The notes under the pieces were generated by a model, which had not been told where the DNA came from, searched no databases, and worked only from the letters and a program-made list of their open reading frames with translations. Shown piece by piece: positions 33,123 to 44,875 of a stretch of DNA of 64,000 bases. The stretch's first letter is position 1, and each line of letters begins with the position of its first letter. The DNA is from Rhexocercosporidium sp. MPI-PUGE-AT-0058. Its lineage: Eukaryota > Ascomycota > Leotiomycetes > Helotiales. The translations under genes were made by a program, and so were the position numbers. The stretch is from contig JAGTJL010000009.1 of NCBI GenBank assembly GCA_020746875.1, positions 868,001-932,000 of the forward strand, given 5' to 3'.

Positions 33123-34133
33123 ATGCTGGTCACTCAAATACTCACTGGCAGCATGGCCCATGCTTTAAGAATAGGGAGTCGTCGATTATGCACCACAAGT
33201 TTCTTCGAGTGCCTGAAAACCACGAGAAGCAAGCGCTCATCCATCCTCAAAATGTCCACCAGCTCACATCAACACCTCAGTAAAAGCTCAACATACAACC
33301 CCCCAGAAGGATCATGGGACAGTCATATCCACGTCATCGAACCCAAAAAATACCCATTTCCCAATGGCATCCCCCGAATTCCCCATGAAGGCACAATGGT
33401 TGGTGCTCTTTCCAACGCCTCCCGCCTTGCCTTACCCAACATGGTATTCGTCCAAGTCAGCACATACGGAAACGACAACACGTGGATTTTGGACGCTTTG
33501 AAAGAAGTTGGTCTAACTCGAGGTCGAGGCGTCGTTGCTTTTGACCCCGAAACCATCGACTCTCAGACTCTTCAGCAATGGCATGACCTCGGCGTTCGCG
33601 GGGTACGATTGAATCTGAGATCGACTGGAACAAAACTTTCGAAAGCTGAGATCCAGTCCGTACTACGCAAATATGCTGAGAAGTTGAGACCGATGAGGAC
33701 TTGGTCTATTGGACTGTACGCTGACATGGCGATGCTTGATCATGTCCAACCACTGGTCTCCGAACTTGGAGTGAAGCTCGTACTGGAGCATTTCGGGTCT
33801 CCAGCTTCCCTACCTTTGGACCCAACGAAGGAGCCAGGTTGGGATGCTCTAAAAAAGATGATGCAAGATCCTAGCGTGTATTCCAAGATCTCAGCGCCAT
33901 ATATCTTTTCCAAGGATCCAGAGTTCAAAGATTTAGAAGTGTTGGTCAAGTCGCTTTTGAGTATGCGGAATGGAGATGGGGTGGTGTTTGCTTCAGATTG
34001 GCCGCATACCCAATCGAAGGGGTACGATGCGAAACCGTTCATGGAGAAATGCTTAGATTGGTGCAATGGGGATGAAATGCTGCGGAAGAAGCTCTTTCGG
34101 GACAATGCGAAGGTATTGTGGGACGCCCAATGA
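33123..34133 (+). CDS. Amidohydrolase resembling 2-pyrone-4,6-dicarboxylate lactonase
   Basis: Single exon, 336 aa. The ATG at 33123 is the first in frame. A later Met (MSTSSHQHLS, residue 42) could be the start of a cytosolic form, because the first 40 residues are Arg/Ser/Thr-rich and look like a mitochondrial presequence. The enzyme core begins GSWDSHIHVIEPKKYPF, where the HxH metal/substrate pair and the following Pro-rich loop match the amidohydrolase_2/LigI type. Other landmarks are GVRGVRLNL, the His in LVLEHFGSP and the Asp in VFASDWPHTQ near the C-terminus. LigI opens the lactone ring of 2-pyrone-4,6-dicarboxylate in lignin-derived aromatic breakdown. Fungal relatives act on various lactones or decarboxylation substrates, so the exact substrate is open. 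Confidence 0.9.
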   Translation: MLVTQILTGSMAHALRIGSRRLCTTSFFECLKTTRSKRSSILKMSTSSHQHLSKSSTYNPPEGSWDSHIHVIEPKKYPFPNGIPRIPHEGTMVGALSNASRLALPNMVFVQVSTYGNDNTWILDALKEVGLTRGRGVVAFDPETIDSQTLQQWHDLGVRGVRLNLRSTGTKLSKAEIQSVLRKYAEKLRPMRTWSIGLYADMAMLDHVQPLVSELGVKLVLEHFGSPASLPLDPTKEPGWDALKKMMQDPSVYSKISAPYIFSKDPEFKDLEVLVKSLLSMRNGDGVVFASDWPHTQSKGYDAKPFMEKCLDWCNGDEMLRKKLFRDNAKVLWDAQ

Positions 34134-34458
34134 TTCAAACTTCTTTTGGCATTGACCAGTAGCTATAAAAATGACCCTTGCCAGTCTTATATCACAGGCA
34201 ATTGACAATAGAACTTGCTCAGTTCAAGAATATTGAATGAGTAGGACAATGTGAGGGCTGGGTACTGCATCAAACTCAACTAATCTGTTTCTTCCCAACG
34301 AAGCTCAACCTAAAATACAATCACATGGAGCTGGTTCCGACTCGTAATATTGGCTGAATATCTCTCTAAATTCATTGACATTGCCTCCAACACAAAAACA
34401 AATCGAAATCTATCGCTTTAAAATAAAAACACTCCTAGTATCGAGCTCCCTCCTCTTG
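34134..34458. other. Intergenic between convergent genes
   Basis: 3' flanks of the amidohydrolase and DUF3433 genes. Nothing distinct. Confidence 0.5.
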
Positions 34459-36657
34459 TCACTCATGCCGTACTTCTTGCACAGTGTTAATATCAGAATT
34501 ATTGCTGTCCGCCCTAACATTGAAAAGAAAAGTCCACCTCAGATCCGCCGAAACAACAAAATCCTCCTTTTCAGTCTGCCCCTTCTCCCCTCCGTCACCA
34601 TTTCGACTCCTTCTCCTGAGACCAGGCAGCCAAGACAACTCCCTTACAACAGGCGGGGAAATAGACATGGCATCATTCGAATCTTCATCGATACCCATAC
34701 AATAAACACCATCCCTTGTACTCGACTTGTACATCCCAAACAAATATTTCTTACAAGCCAGTTGGAGCTTGGCTTGGAAATACCACCGCGTCCTCTTCTC
34801 ATCATCTTCCAGGTCGATCTTAAAAAGATCTCCCTGATTAAGAAGCTTGTTCGCGTATGTCCAGGAAACTATGTCAGCTATAGAGCAGTAGTTACGAGGT
34901 AGGTGACGCTTATTACCCGCTTCCAATATCTCGTATGGGATGAGGATGATGTACGTGAATAGCCAAATGATGATGACTATGAAGAGAGGTAGCGAGGCCG
35001 AACATTTGCATGTATAATTTCCGTTGTCGACGACTGAAATACTACCACCCACCAGAATTGGCAGCAGGCGTTGAAGTGGGGCCAATGCAGATATCCTGGC
35101 GACTTTCCAATGTCTGTTGGTCAAGGCTGTGTAGGTGACGATATACGGGAGGGCGCAATTGTAGTCGAGTAGTAGGTTCTCTGCCGCTGGCTGAGGAATG
35201 TCGTTGTGCAGAAAGGGTTGTGTGGAGCGAGTGAACAGATCCAAATCTTCCCAAAACCACGTAAACTGCGATACAACAAAGGTGAGGACGAATTGGAAGA
35301 GGAAAGCTGCCCAGTTCGCTGAGAATGGTATGTCGTATCCGTCGACCATGTTGGTAAGTAGTCCTGTTATGAAGAGTCCGCAGAGGATGAAAGCGATTGT
35401 TGTCCAGATGTACATTGATACTCGTTTCATGTTGGAATATGTCGAGCGGTAAAGTAGATTTTCTGCTGATTTGTGGGATACTGTCAATTCAGTCAGCAAC
35501 ACTATTTTGAATGACACACAGTTGGAACTTACATTTCCAAACTCTCTCAGATTGAATCCGGTGTTCCAATTGGTCGATGCCGCTTTCTAGCAATCCGAAT
35601 CCATGCCAGGAAGTGCTGGCATCACCATCAGTCCTGATCCAATAACCAAGTCTCAATGGAAGTCCTTTCAGAATTTCGTGCATTGAGTCTCTAGTGGCCA
35701 TATCCGTTCCTTCAAAAAATCTCAAGAAGTTCGAATGCCGAAATAAGACCAGGTGATCCGCAAGCGAAACAGGGTCCCAACGGAGTCCAGTCGAACTAGC
35801 CAATTCCATTTTCACGATCACAGCCACCATGAATAAGGCAACGAAGGTGTAGATGCAAATAAGCGGATACAAAGCCCATGTAGCGACGATTGCTTCACGA
35901 TATCCATCGGCAAGGTCCGTGTTCAGCAAACTTGCTTTAAAGCCTAGGATAAAGCTGCCAATGATGAACAAGATCCAGGCAAAACTGAGGATGAAGCTTT
36001 TCGTTTGGAATGCATCCGTCATACTGGGGTCCGGGAAGTATTCACGCAGGATGGTTTTCCCAGCTGTTGCTCCAGATGGGGAGGCGCAGAGGATGAATGG
36101 AGTTATTCGGCTTAGCGTTACGGTGATACCTCGTAAGAATGAGGCTGTGATGGTACCGACCACGGCGGGGAAGATTTGGATGAAGAAGTATCCCCATTGG
36201 TTGAGTACTTTGAATTTGGGCTTGAATAGTAGAGTTATCATGAGGCCGAGGATGAGTAAATTGAAGCCAAGACTGGCGCACAGGAACCATCGTCGGAGCA
36301 TGAAAGGCTTGAAGTCTAGCGGTGGCAGGCCCAAAGCATGCGCACCTTCGCTCGTAAGGGGTATGAGTTGTGATATAGCAGCGTCGTCTTCACCTGGTAA
36401 GGTTGTCAGCGAGTGTCTGAGTCTCGAGATGCGACGAAAGTACCGGGGTCAATTGTTCCAATAGGCTGCTCGATCGGAATAGCTACGGTCGTAGTCAGGC
36501 TACTCTGTTGGATGGAGGCTCTGACATTGTCTCTATAGAATGGGGAAGGTATGTTGGGTTGCTGGGTAGGGGAAGGCTTCGAAGCGAGGGAAGGGTTCTG
36601 CGGATGGATGACGCCAAGCTGAGCAGGCTGGACCTGGGAGGTTGTTTCGGCATTCAT
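34459..36657 (-). CDS. DUF3433 multi-pass membrane protein, 698 aa
   Basis: Three exons: 36657-36444, 36393-35533 and 35480-34459. After a Pro/Ser/Gln-rich cytosolic tail and the phrase PPLDFKPFMLRRWFLCASLG, the protein has about nine hydrophobic segments in two similar halves. Each half begins with a Leu/Phe-rich helix pair and an FFxQI(F)P or FLFQFVLTF-like segment. The WxxLALRP-like opening and the large polar loop with YRSTYS match the fungal DUF3433 family. Those proteins are usually much longer and Ser/Thr-rich outside, so this is a compact member. Function is unknown; a plasma-membrane or wall-associated role is a guess. The C-terminal cytosolic tail is Arg/Ser-rich. The start at 36657 is the first ATG. 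Confidence 0.85.
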
Positions 36658-38845
36658 GACTTGAGCTCGACAAGGAATAGACAAGTTAGGAACAAGTAAG
36701 CTGACTGATAAGAGCTCTGGTTTGAAGGATAAATGATTCCAGCATTAGGGAAGTGGGTCTGGCTATATAGTCCCCTTGGTCAATTCCCAGCCTTGTACCC
36801 ATTGTTGCCTTTACTTGCCCAGTAAGTCCTTTGCTTTTCTTTCCTTGGCAAAATTCCTGACCGCTACCGATTCCGAAGGTTACATTACTATTACCGAATC
36901 TCTCATTGGTTTGAATGAGTGATGAAGGAGAAATTAACAGTTGTGGCGTGAAGCCAAGTGTTGTGGTCTGTGGCGAAGTCCTGAAAGCCAAGCCACACGA
37001 GGCTGCTGAACTTCCGGTGAACTGCTCACCGAGAGGCCTCAACTGAATTTCAAAGCAATTGAGAGCAGCTGATTCAATGATAAGTCACTCAGGCCTTCTG
37101 GAGACTGCTGGAACTGAATAGTATCTTCAAACTTCTGTCCCCCATCGACGTCATGAGAGGCATTTTCATCACGCGCCGAGCCACAATCTTCCTCGCACTC
37201 CGATGGGCTTGGGACGAGGCAGTCAGTATATGTGGCTACACAAGGTGGATTTATGTCATGGTCAAGTGACCTGGGGCTTGGACTCATTATTTTGACCGGT
37301 TTGAAAGTGCATGGATGTTTTCCGCCAAGAATCAAGGGATACCGAAGCGAGCCGAAGTAAACAGTGCAATAGTTCATCCGACTTTGTTAAAATAACCCTC
37401 GAATCTATGCTAAAGTTTGAAAATATTCACTTAAGTCAATTTGGATTAGTTTTCACAGTCTATAAGACCTACAATCGTCATAGATTCCATACGGCTATGA
37501 CGCTGTGACGCTGCGACGTTATTTGGAGGTTTGCTGGTCTCATGTACTGTACATATATCCCCTCTTCTCTCATGATGTACTCTCCGCATATTCATGATTG
37601 CTATATTGAGAAAAGCACACAAATTTTGAGAAAGCGTTCATCCCGGGCTTAAATGCAAATTTCTCGAGACCCTCAGGAAAGTCATTTAGCAACTTTTGTC
37701 CAAAAGAGAACCGATCTCTTCACAACCTTTCTGCGTAGACATGAGACTTGCGCCAGGCGAAATTACAACTCAAATACTAATTTAAAAGCCGGAAAAGGTC
37801 GGGAAAATATGTATCCTTGCATAATGGCCTCCCTTCTTGACACCTCTGATTCTTAGTTTAGGAGATTTATTAGCATATGTTCAAAGGCACGCATAGGTAG
37901 TTATCAGCAGCTCTTCGTTTGAACGATAAAGATTGTTTCCATTTCATCATTAACAATTATTATTCACTTGGAATCGACAGGTTGAAATAAAAGCCGGCCT
38001 ACTCTACCATCCGCTCATCTATTTCCTCACTTAAGGCATTAAAACCAAGATAACCTAACTCCTGAAATACCCGAGGCTCCTGAGACCGCTAATCAAGACA
38101 GGTGCTGCGCTTCAACAAGTCATACCAGACAGAAGTTAACTCTAGTGACCACAACTCTCCCCCGAAGTAAAAGAGTTAAGCGATTAAAGAGTTACTGTAT
38201 GGAGACCGACAGACAAACGCAAGTAAGCGTAGCTGGAAAAGTGCAAATCCCTCACCACGCACAACGAGTCATTCGGAAATCAGCTTCGCGGCTGTTTCTC
38301 TCTACCGTTCAAAGACTTCTTCTGGGTAGTAGGTATTACGTACCGACAGTAGTCTCAATCGTGATGTTTAATAAGCACTCTGACCCAAGTGAGTCACTTT
38401 TAAACAAGTGAAGGGACTTGAATAGTAAGCGAGGAAGCGAGAAAGCAACAACGACAAACAGGAGGAAGAAAAGCGAGGCAACAGCAGTAGAAATCATCGA
38501 TGTATTCTTGTCTTTGTAAAAGCAAGGAATTTGGCTGGACGCAATGCTCTCTCTCTGTGCCTGTTATGTCTATGTCATTGCATTATATCTCATCTATGCT
38601 TCCTCTCATAATAGCCACCCTAGAAATAGCTGTGAAGCTAGAACGCAAAAGCATACCACCAGGCCAATGAGGCCGGGTTCCAATTCTCTTAATTTGATAG
38701 ATACATACAATAGCTCTTTAGGCATACCTACTCACAACCCCTCACCCCGCAAATCCACACAAATGACCAAACGCAGCGCTTTTCCATCCCATCCCATACA
38801 TCTTCCAAGCACGTATGCTCCTGGCAAGGAAAGCACACCGCCACC
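36658..38845. other. Long intergenic stretch; one weak reverse open frame
   Basis: This is 2.2 kb of AT-rich DNA without a recognisable gene. At 37377-37039 (-) an ATG-initiated frame of 112 codons has a plausible composition (acidic, Ser/Pro/Cys), but no homology that I know and no supporting context. The rest has only random short frames. The right end is the 3' flank of the glutamate decarboxylase gene. Confidence 0.4.
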
Positions 38846-40716
38846 CTAGCAAATAGCATGCGTCTTCCCCGTCTTCCCCTGCAAACTATGCTTCTCCTTC
38901 TTATAAGCCGAATGATTATGGTTACTCTTCCCACTATGACTCTGATGCTCCAGGATATACTTCTGACTTCTCTTAATCTCCTCCTTATCCATGTCATTCA
39001 GAAGTTCCATGCACAGCTTAATGTCACATAGGAGCTGATCACAGCGACTCTTGCTGAAGTCCTCTCTCACAACGACACGCAACATCTTGAGATCCTTTGT
39101 GTTCGGCGCCTAATCAATGAGTTAGCAAGTAGTATTTCTAATGTCTTAGGATCAAACAAAGGATCCAATCACAAATCTCAGATCATGGAGAACTTTAAGG
39201 CGAGAAGAGACATACCATGGTATAGGCTGGCACGACCCAGCTCCTACCGCGAAGTTGGTGGGCGAGTGCGAATTCGTCGTAGTGGTGTCCTTTCTTGGGA
39301 TTGAGGCGGAATGCGACGAGTGGAAGACCGGCGCCGTTCTTTTGGGACATGATGATGAATCCTAGTTGCGAGAGGGAGTCAGAGAGATAGTCTGCTGTGC
39401 GTGTGAGGTTGGACATGATGCTTCGATAGCCGTGCTTGCCGAGACGGATGAGTTGGTAGTATTGGCCAATGACTTGGGATGCGCCTTTGGAGAAGTTGAG
39501 TGTGAAGGATGCTTGGTCTGCGCCAAGATAGTTGATGTTGAAAACCAGTTCCTTGGGGAGGTATTCTGGGGCTCGCCAAATTACCCACCCTACTCCTGGG
39601 TAGACGAGGCCGTATCTATTGATGTCAATATACATTTCATCCAAAAAGAATGGGAGAACATACTTATGACCAGAAACATTGATTGAGATAACCTTCTCAA
39701 GTCTGAAATCCCACTCCAAATCTGGCACCACGAAGGGAGCCACAAATCCACCAGAAGCAGCGTCGATATGAATAACCGTATCAATACCTCTCTCAACCAG
39801 CAAATCGTTGACAGCCTTCGCATCCTCATACTCACCCGTGTATGTTGTGCCAAGAATCACGCAGATACCAATGGTATTCTCATCAACCAGGTTGACCGTC
39901 TCCTCAGGATCAATCACATATCTCTCCTGTGTGCAATACACGTACTTCTCCTCAACCTCGAAGTATCTGGCAGCTTTTTCCCAGCATACCTGCACCGCGG
40001 AGCTCATCACGATATTCGGCTTGTCCCATGGCTTTCCAGCAGCCTTTCGGGCGTTCTGCCAGCGCTTCTTCATGGCTAGGACCCCGAGCATGATTGCTTC
40101 TGAGGATCCTACAGTGGATGTCCCGACTGCAGCGTCGGTTTCGGAGGCGGTGGGTGCATTGAAGAGACGGCCGATCATTGAGACGCAGCGGTTTTGAATA
40201 TCCGCTGATTGGGGGTATTCTTCGTAGTCGATGAAGTTCTTGGAGAAGGATTCGGCCATTAGGTCTTCGACTTCTTTTTCCTGTGGGGGGTGTCCTAATT
40301 AGCAAATGTCCTATGTTCGCCCTTCCCTTTTGTCTATTGAAGTGCAGGAGGAGACATACCATGTAAGTAGTAACGAAGGAAGCCAAACTAAATGAACCCC
40401 GTCAGCATACCTCTTTCCTCTCAATTACCTATTCTCTAATTGCTGAACCCCTCTTTTGTGCAGATTAAACATACTTCAACATCGGATTGCCATCCAAACT
40501 CAGATCATCCTTAATCATCCGATACGCGACCTCTTTGGGCATCTCTCCCTCGGGCATCTCATGCTTTGGCAGATCCTCAGCCGCGAATCGACTGCCGTAG
40601 ACTGTAGTCGTGAACTTATCTTCGTCGGGAGGGTTGGCGATGCTGAGTTTCTCCATGCCTTCGACGAGAGGCTTCGAGAGCTGCCCGTCGTGCGGGATGG
40701 AGGCTAGGTGGACCAT
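38846..40716 (-). CDS. GAD1: Glutamate decarboxylase (PLP enzyme), 516 aa
   Basis: Five exons: 40716-40475, 40387-40360 (28 nt), 40280-39664, 39615-39216 and 39109-38846. It converts L-glutamate to GABA and CO2, the first step of the GABA shunt, in the cytosol. Group II decarboxylase landmarks are clear: [45 protein letters not shown], and the PLP lysine Lys296 in [16 protein letters not shown]. The lysine codon is split by a 48-nt intron. Because that intron is a multiple of three and lacks a stop, leaving it in would insert 16 spurious residues right after the active-site lysine. The C-terminal exon is Lys/His-rich and ends GKTHAIC. The 5' leader carries tandem repeats (see 40789-40867). 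Confidence 0.96.
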
Positions 40717-42308
40717 GGTTGTGGTTGGTGTTGAGGATTGGAAGGCTTGATTGGGGATGTGTATAAGAGAGGAGGAAGTCGGTGAGGGTGTGGGATTGAA
40801 TTGAGGTTGTGGGATTGAATTGAGGTTGTGGGATTGAATTGAGGTTGTGGTTGTGGTTGTGGTTGTGTGAAGAAGGCGGGGTGAGCTGGCTGGCAAGTGA
40901 GGGGTTGTATCCTCGACAAATGTATGTGGTGTTGATAGCTACAAATCCGCACTTTCCCTCAAAAAAGGAAAAAGAAGAGAAGAAAGAGATGCAATCAGGG
41001 GAATGCCTTTCCTTTAAATACCTCACCTTGTTCCTACCTACCTTAGCCAAGTCACCCCAGCTGCCGGCTGCGTCGCTTCAAGCTTCACTTCACTTCACTC
41101 GTTCGACAGCTTGCAGCGCATGAGGTGGTGGGGGAATTGGAACTCGAGAGTGACGCGGTGGATTCCTCGATTGGCTCCGCTGTCCAGAACCTTGGCAGAA
41201 AAGCTTAGTTCTATGCCGTAATCCAGTATTTGTTGAGCATCCAGAGCTTCCTATTGGTGTGATATAAAGTAGCTCCCGTGGATTCCGCAGGGGGGGCATC
41301 AGGTCAAGGTTTGAAAAGAGATGCGGGATGTTGGCACGTTGTGGGACATGTTTGATGATGCGTCATTTGGGCTTATTGGACGTCGTACCATGGGAGAGGA
41401 GAGAGATGTCTCTAGGAGGAATAGCATGCATATAGAGTAGAATCGTATAAAAATAGTGCCACGACAACATAAAGTCTTTCGATACCAAGACCTAGCTTCC
41501 TAATCAGATCCCTTGCCACACGTCTTTCATACACAACAAAGCAATAACTTCCAATTTCCATAGCCGACTTACTCGCAGTTATCTAGCTGTGAATTTTGGA
41601 ATTTGCACTCCCAAGTCCCCCTGACATACCCCAGGAGATTCTAACAGAAAATTTGCCTGACTGGAATACAGTAATCGAGCTCAACAGGGGGTATATGCAG
41701 CGGATGGGAAGGACGGTGCTGTAATAGGTGCATGCATTAACGCCTTACAGCCTAGCCGTCCTCTCCGAGAAATCCGTAGTCGTATTCAGACGCCGTACCT
41801 CCTTTGGATACCGAGATATATCATACCATGTATAAAAAGTAGAGATTTTATTCAGTTGGAACGCACGCTCTCGAAAGGCATGCTATTCTACACAACGAGC
41901 ACCAATAAAAGCACATACATATCGTCAAGATCCCAGATATACAAGCTATCCCAATGTCGTTCGTCTATTCGTTGCGGCAGGAGTAACAAAAAAAGGAAGA
42001 AGACCTATTATACAGAGACGCCTGATGTGCCTGCCTGCCCATCTCCCTTCCCAGAAACCAGAGGGGAGGTAAAAGCAAAAAGGCCAAAAAACCAAGCTCG
42101 TCCTCCAAACGCAAGGATGTCTATGCTCTAGAAGAAAGAACTGAAGAGAAGACGAATGACCAGCCCAAACAATGCATGCGCGATCCGATCCGATTCGATC
42201 CATCCCGAAGAGAGAGCGAAGAATGGGTCTATCAGTCTGCGAGTCTTTCTCTTCCCGTAACGGATCTTCTACCCCCATTCTTTTTCTATCTATTCTGTAT
42301 TAACACGT
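40717..42308. other. Intergenic, promoter of glutamate decarboxylase gene
   Basis: Apart from the leader repeats at 40789-40867, nothing stands out. The right part is the 3' flank of the phosphate carrier gene. No open frame of protein-like composition. Confidence 0.5.
40789..40867 (-). repeat. Tandem repeats in the glutamate decarboxylase leader
   Basis: There are three perfect 19-bp units (TGTGGGATTGAATTGAGGT on the + strand) at 40789-40845, followed directly by a TGTGGT hexamer run to 40867. The array sits 73-151 bp upstream of the start codon, so it is either in the transcribed leader or in the core promoter. On the sense strand it reads as CA/AAC-rich sequence. Confidence 0.9.
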
Positions 42309-43469
42309 CTACTTGGCGATCTCGACACCTCCAGTTGCTCCCAAAGCCTTCTTGACATCACCGTAGATAGCGAATTGTCCGGCCTAATGGAGATGTCAGC
42401 GAATGGTTTGAGAAAACATGTGCACAGTAACTTACGGTAAGAGTTCCAACCATGAACAAACGAGCAGGGAGACCAGTGAAAGAACCCTTAAGGCCAAGCT
42501 CCTTGGCGATTGTGATCAAACGGCTGGTGATACCCTGTCCTGGGAGACCCTTGGTCTTGTTGATCTTGCTCAACATGGTGTCGGCTGGTTGCGAGACAAC
42601 GGCAGCGGCCATACCGGCAACGAGACCAGAGCCCAAGTTGATGGTGGTTTGCATTCCATCGGAGGCGGTGCTCTTGTCAACGTATCCGTAGACGGCCTCA
42701 GCGACCTTCTCGTAGACGACGAACTTGGTCATGGTGTATGGGACCCTGGAAATTTGTTAGCATCCCACCTTTCGGGAAAGCATATGGCCAACTTACTGCT
42801 TGAGCAGGATAGGACCGAAACCGGCATAGAAGGCACCGACACCCTCGTTCTTCAGCATCTTGCTGAAGCCTCCAATGAGACCATTGGCGTATGTTGGCTC
42901 AGAGACCAGACGGATACGGGTGGCCTCAAGAGGGCAGAGCGCGATATCAGCGAAGAACTCGGCGAGACCAGCAGAGGCGAGGTAGACGGCTGTGCGGTTG
43001 TTGGAGGCAGTCTCGTATCCGAGGAAGTTGATGGATTGTTGTTTGAACAGCTCATATCCTCCGAACTTGAATGCGCCCTGGAGGAAGTACCCAGCAGCAG
43101 TGGGACCGAAACCAGTCAACAGAGCACCGGCACCCTCCTTGGCGATAACTTGTCTGAATCCACCGACCAAACCCTTGTTGTATGTGACAGGGTCGAGTTG
43201 TATTCTTGTCTTGACGCTGTATGGGAGATAGGTCAGCGGGAAATTTCTTAGATTGCGCGAAAACGTCGCATTTAATTTTGCTGCAGACTTCGGACTTACA
43301 CATCGACGGGTGTGAGGCCACCGTGAGTGACAGAACAGCAGATTGCACCAGCCAAGGCGAATCTGGAGTAGAGCTGAAGCCCGCTGAGCTTCTCGGGGGT
43401 GTTGGCAGCGACCTTCTGGACGACGGCATCGACCTTCGTCGAGCCAGTGGATGTCGCGGGCGAGGCCAT
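42309..43469 (-). CDS. mir1: Mitochondrial phosphate carrier, 324 aa
   Basis: Four exons: 43469-43300, 43216-42797, 42745-42436 and 42383-42309. It is an inner-membrane SLC25 protein that imports phosphate with a proton for ATP synthesis. Three mitochondrial-carrier repeats are visible, each with the PxD/ExxxxK/R signature: [24 protein letters not shown] and [12 protein letters not shown]. Features typical of the phosphate carrier are [25 protein letters not shown] helix 1, [25 protein letters not shown] sequence in the first matrix loop, and [12 protein letters not shown] in the third repeat. The N-terminus is short ([14 protein letters not shown]) without a long presequence, as in yeast Mir1. 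I separate it from Pic2 only by overall resemblance. Confidence 0.95.
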
Positions 43470-44875
43470 TGTATTATATGTATGTGAGTGTAGGAGCGAG
43501 CGAGAGAGAGAGACTATTGGGAGTATGAAGTGAGTGGAGATGGGGGGGAAGATACGATGTCTTCTTGGAGGGAGAGCGAGGTCAATTGAATAGATGGGAT
43601 GGGATGGGATGGAATGGAAGGAAGACAGGAAGAAACTCCTTTGAGGCAGATTGTCAAGATCTTGAAATTTTTGGGCTGGGGGGCTTGGCTAGCTACCAGG
43701 CTAGCGGCTGCACGGCCAGAGCTCGGGAGGAGTCGGGGCCTGAATTTTGCCTGTGTGGCCTGGGAGAGCGGAAGGCTGCAACTGCACCAACCCCGAACTG
43801 GGCTAGTGTGGATCTCGACCTCTCGCAGCGGGCAGAATCGGCACGTGTCGGTCTTCGCCGGATTTAAGAGCGAGCTGAGCGAGAATTGTTCCTTCTCTTG
43901 TTTCCCGGGTAAACAAACAGTGGAGAAGGAAGGGAGGGAGGGGAGGAGCATGGCATGTACCTCGTCTAAGGACATACCACCTTCTTTGTATATCCAGAGA
44001 AAGAGACCAGATTCTCAATTGCGGTGTTCTTATCATCTCAGCCCCTCTCCTCTAATTTTCGCTTGCAAGGTCCACGTTTTCTGCGATTGTTCTGATCCAC
44101 CTTGCCACCGCGTCAAAGTTGAAAAGTTCCTCTTTTCAGAAATTGAGTATGTTGTCTTTCCCCTGTTCTGAGTCGAGACCTGCGTGCTTGTTGTTCTCAT
44201 CATTACTTTTGGCATTCTCAGAATGTTCTGGGCAATGGTTTCCTCAAGTGGGAGGGTTTGCAGGGTTGTTTGCAGCTCCATGGTTCCATAGGCACTACGT
44301 CAATGCCTTCAATCTTTTTGACTTGCAGTGTTCCTTTAGTGATGTGCGTATATTTCTATTATCACCTCGGTATTTGGTTCGCCCCTTAACCGTCGGATTT
44401 CACAAAGTTCAAATGTAAAGGCTAGTTAGTGCTCGAACTGTCTGGATTGCTGCGTCAGGGCTTCACTTCAACATGGGCCATTCTGGAGATGATCTACAAA
44501 GGAGTCAATCTTGTCCAATAAGCAAGCACCATATCACACCCAGAGGCAAAGTCACGGACTCAAATCCAAGAGCAACATGTGTTTGAAGATCACCGAGCAA
44601 ATTAATCAACCTCTGCATTCGCATAAAGATATAGGGAAAACTGCCCAAGCCAGACAGACAAAAACCTATAGCAAGGCTGTATATGAATCCTCTCCTCCAC
44701 AACCCGGAACCCAGAACCTTGAAGCAATCAATATCAAGCCAAAGTCAAACCATCACCATAGGAAAGAAGCACACATAGTTTTTAAGTCCGATGGTGACAA
44801 GCTCGACGCATCAACCGAAGACACATCCACAGGGAATCCAAACACCGGCATGTTTACCAACGTTTCAACTACCCA
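43470..44875. other. Intergenic, promoter of the phosphate carrier gene
   Basis: The leader next to the carrier start is purine/pyrimidine biased, with a GGGAT run at about 43594-43613. No gene-like frame further right. Confidence 0.5.

Noticed and set aside
28304..34133. Secondary-metabolite gene cluster
   Set aside because: No polyketide synthase, peptide synthetase or terpene synthase backbone gene is present anywhere in the window.
34375..34902. 175-codon forward frame
   Set aside because: Mostly antisense to the DUF3433 gene's last exon.
36686..37042. 118-codon reverse frame
   Set aside because: No protein-like domains, and it lies in the promoter of the DUF3433 gene.
42418..43251. 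277-codon forward frame
   Set aside because: Antisense to the phosphate carrier exons and reads through their introns; no family resemblance.
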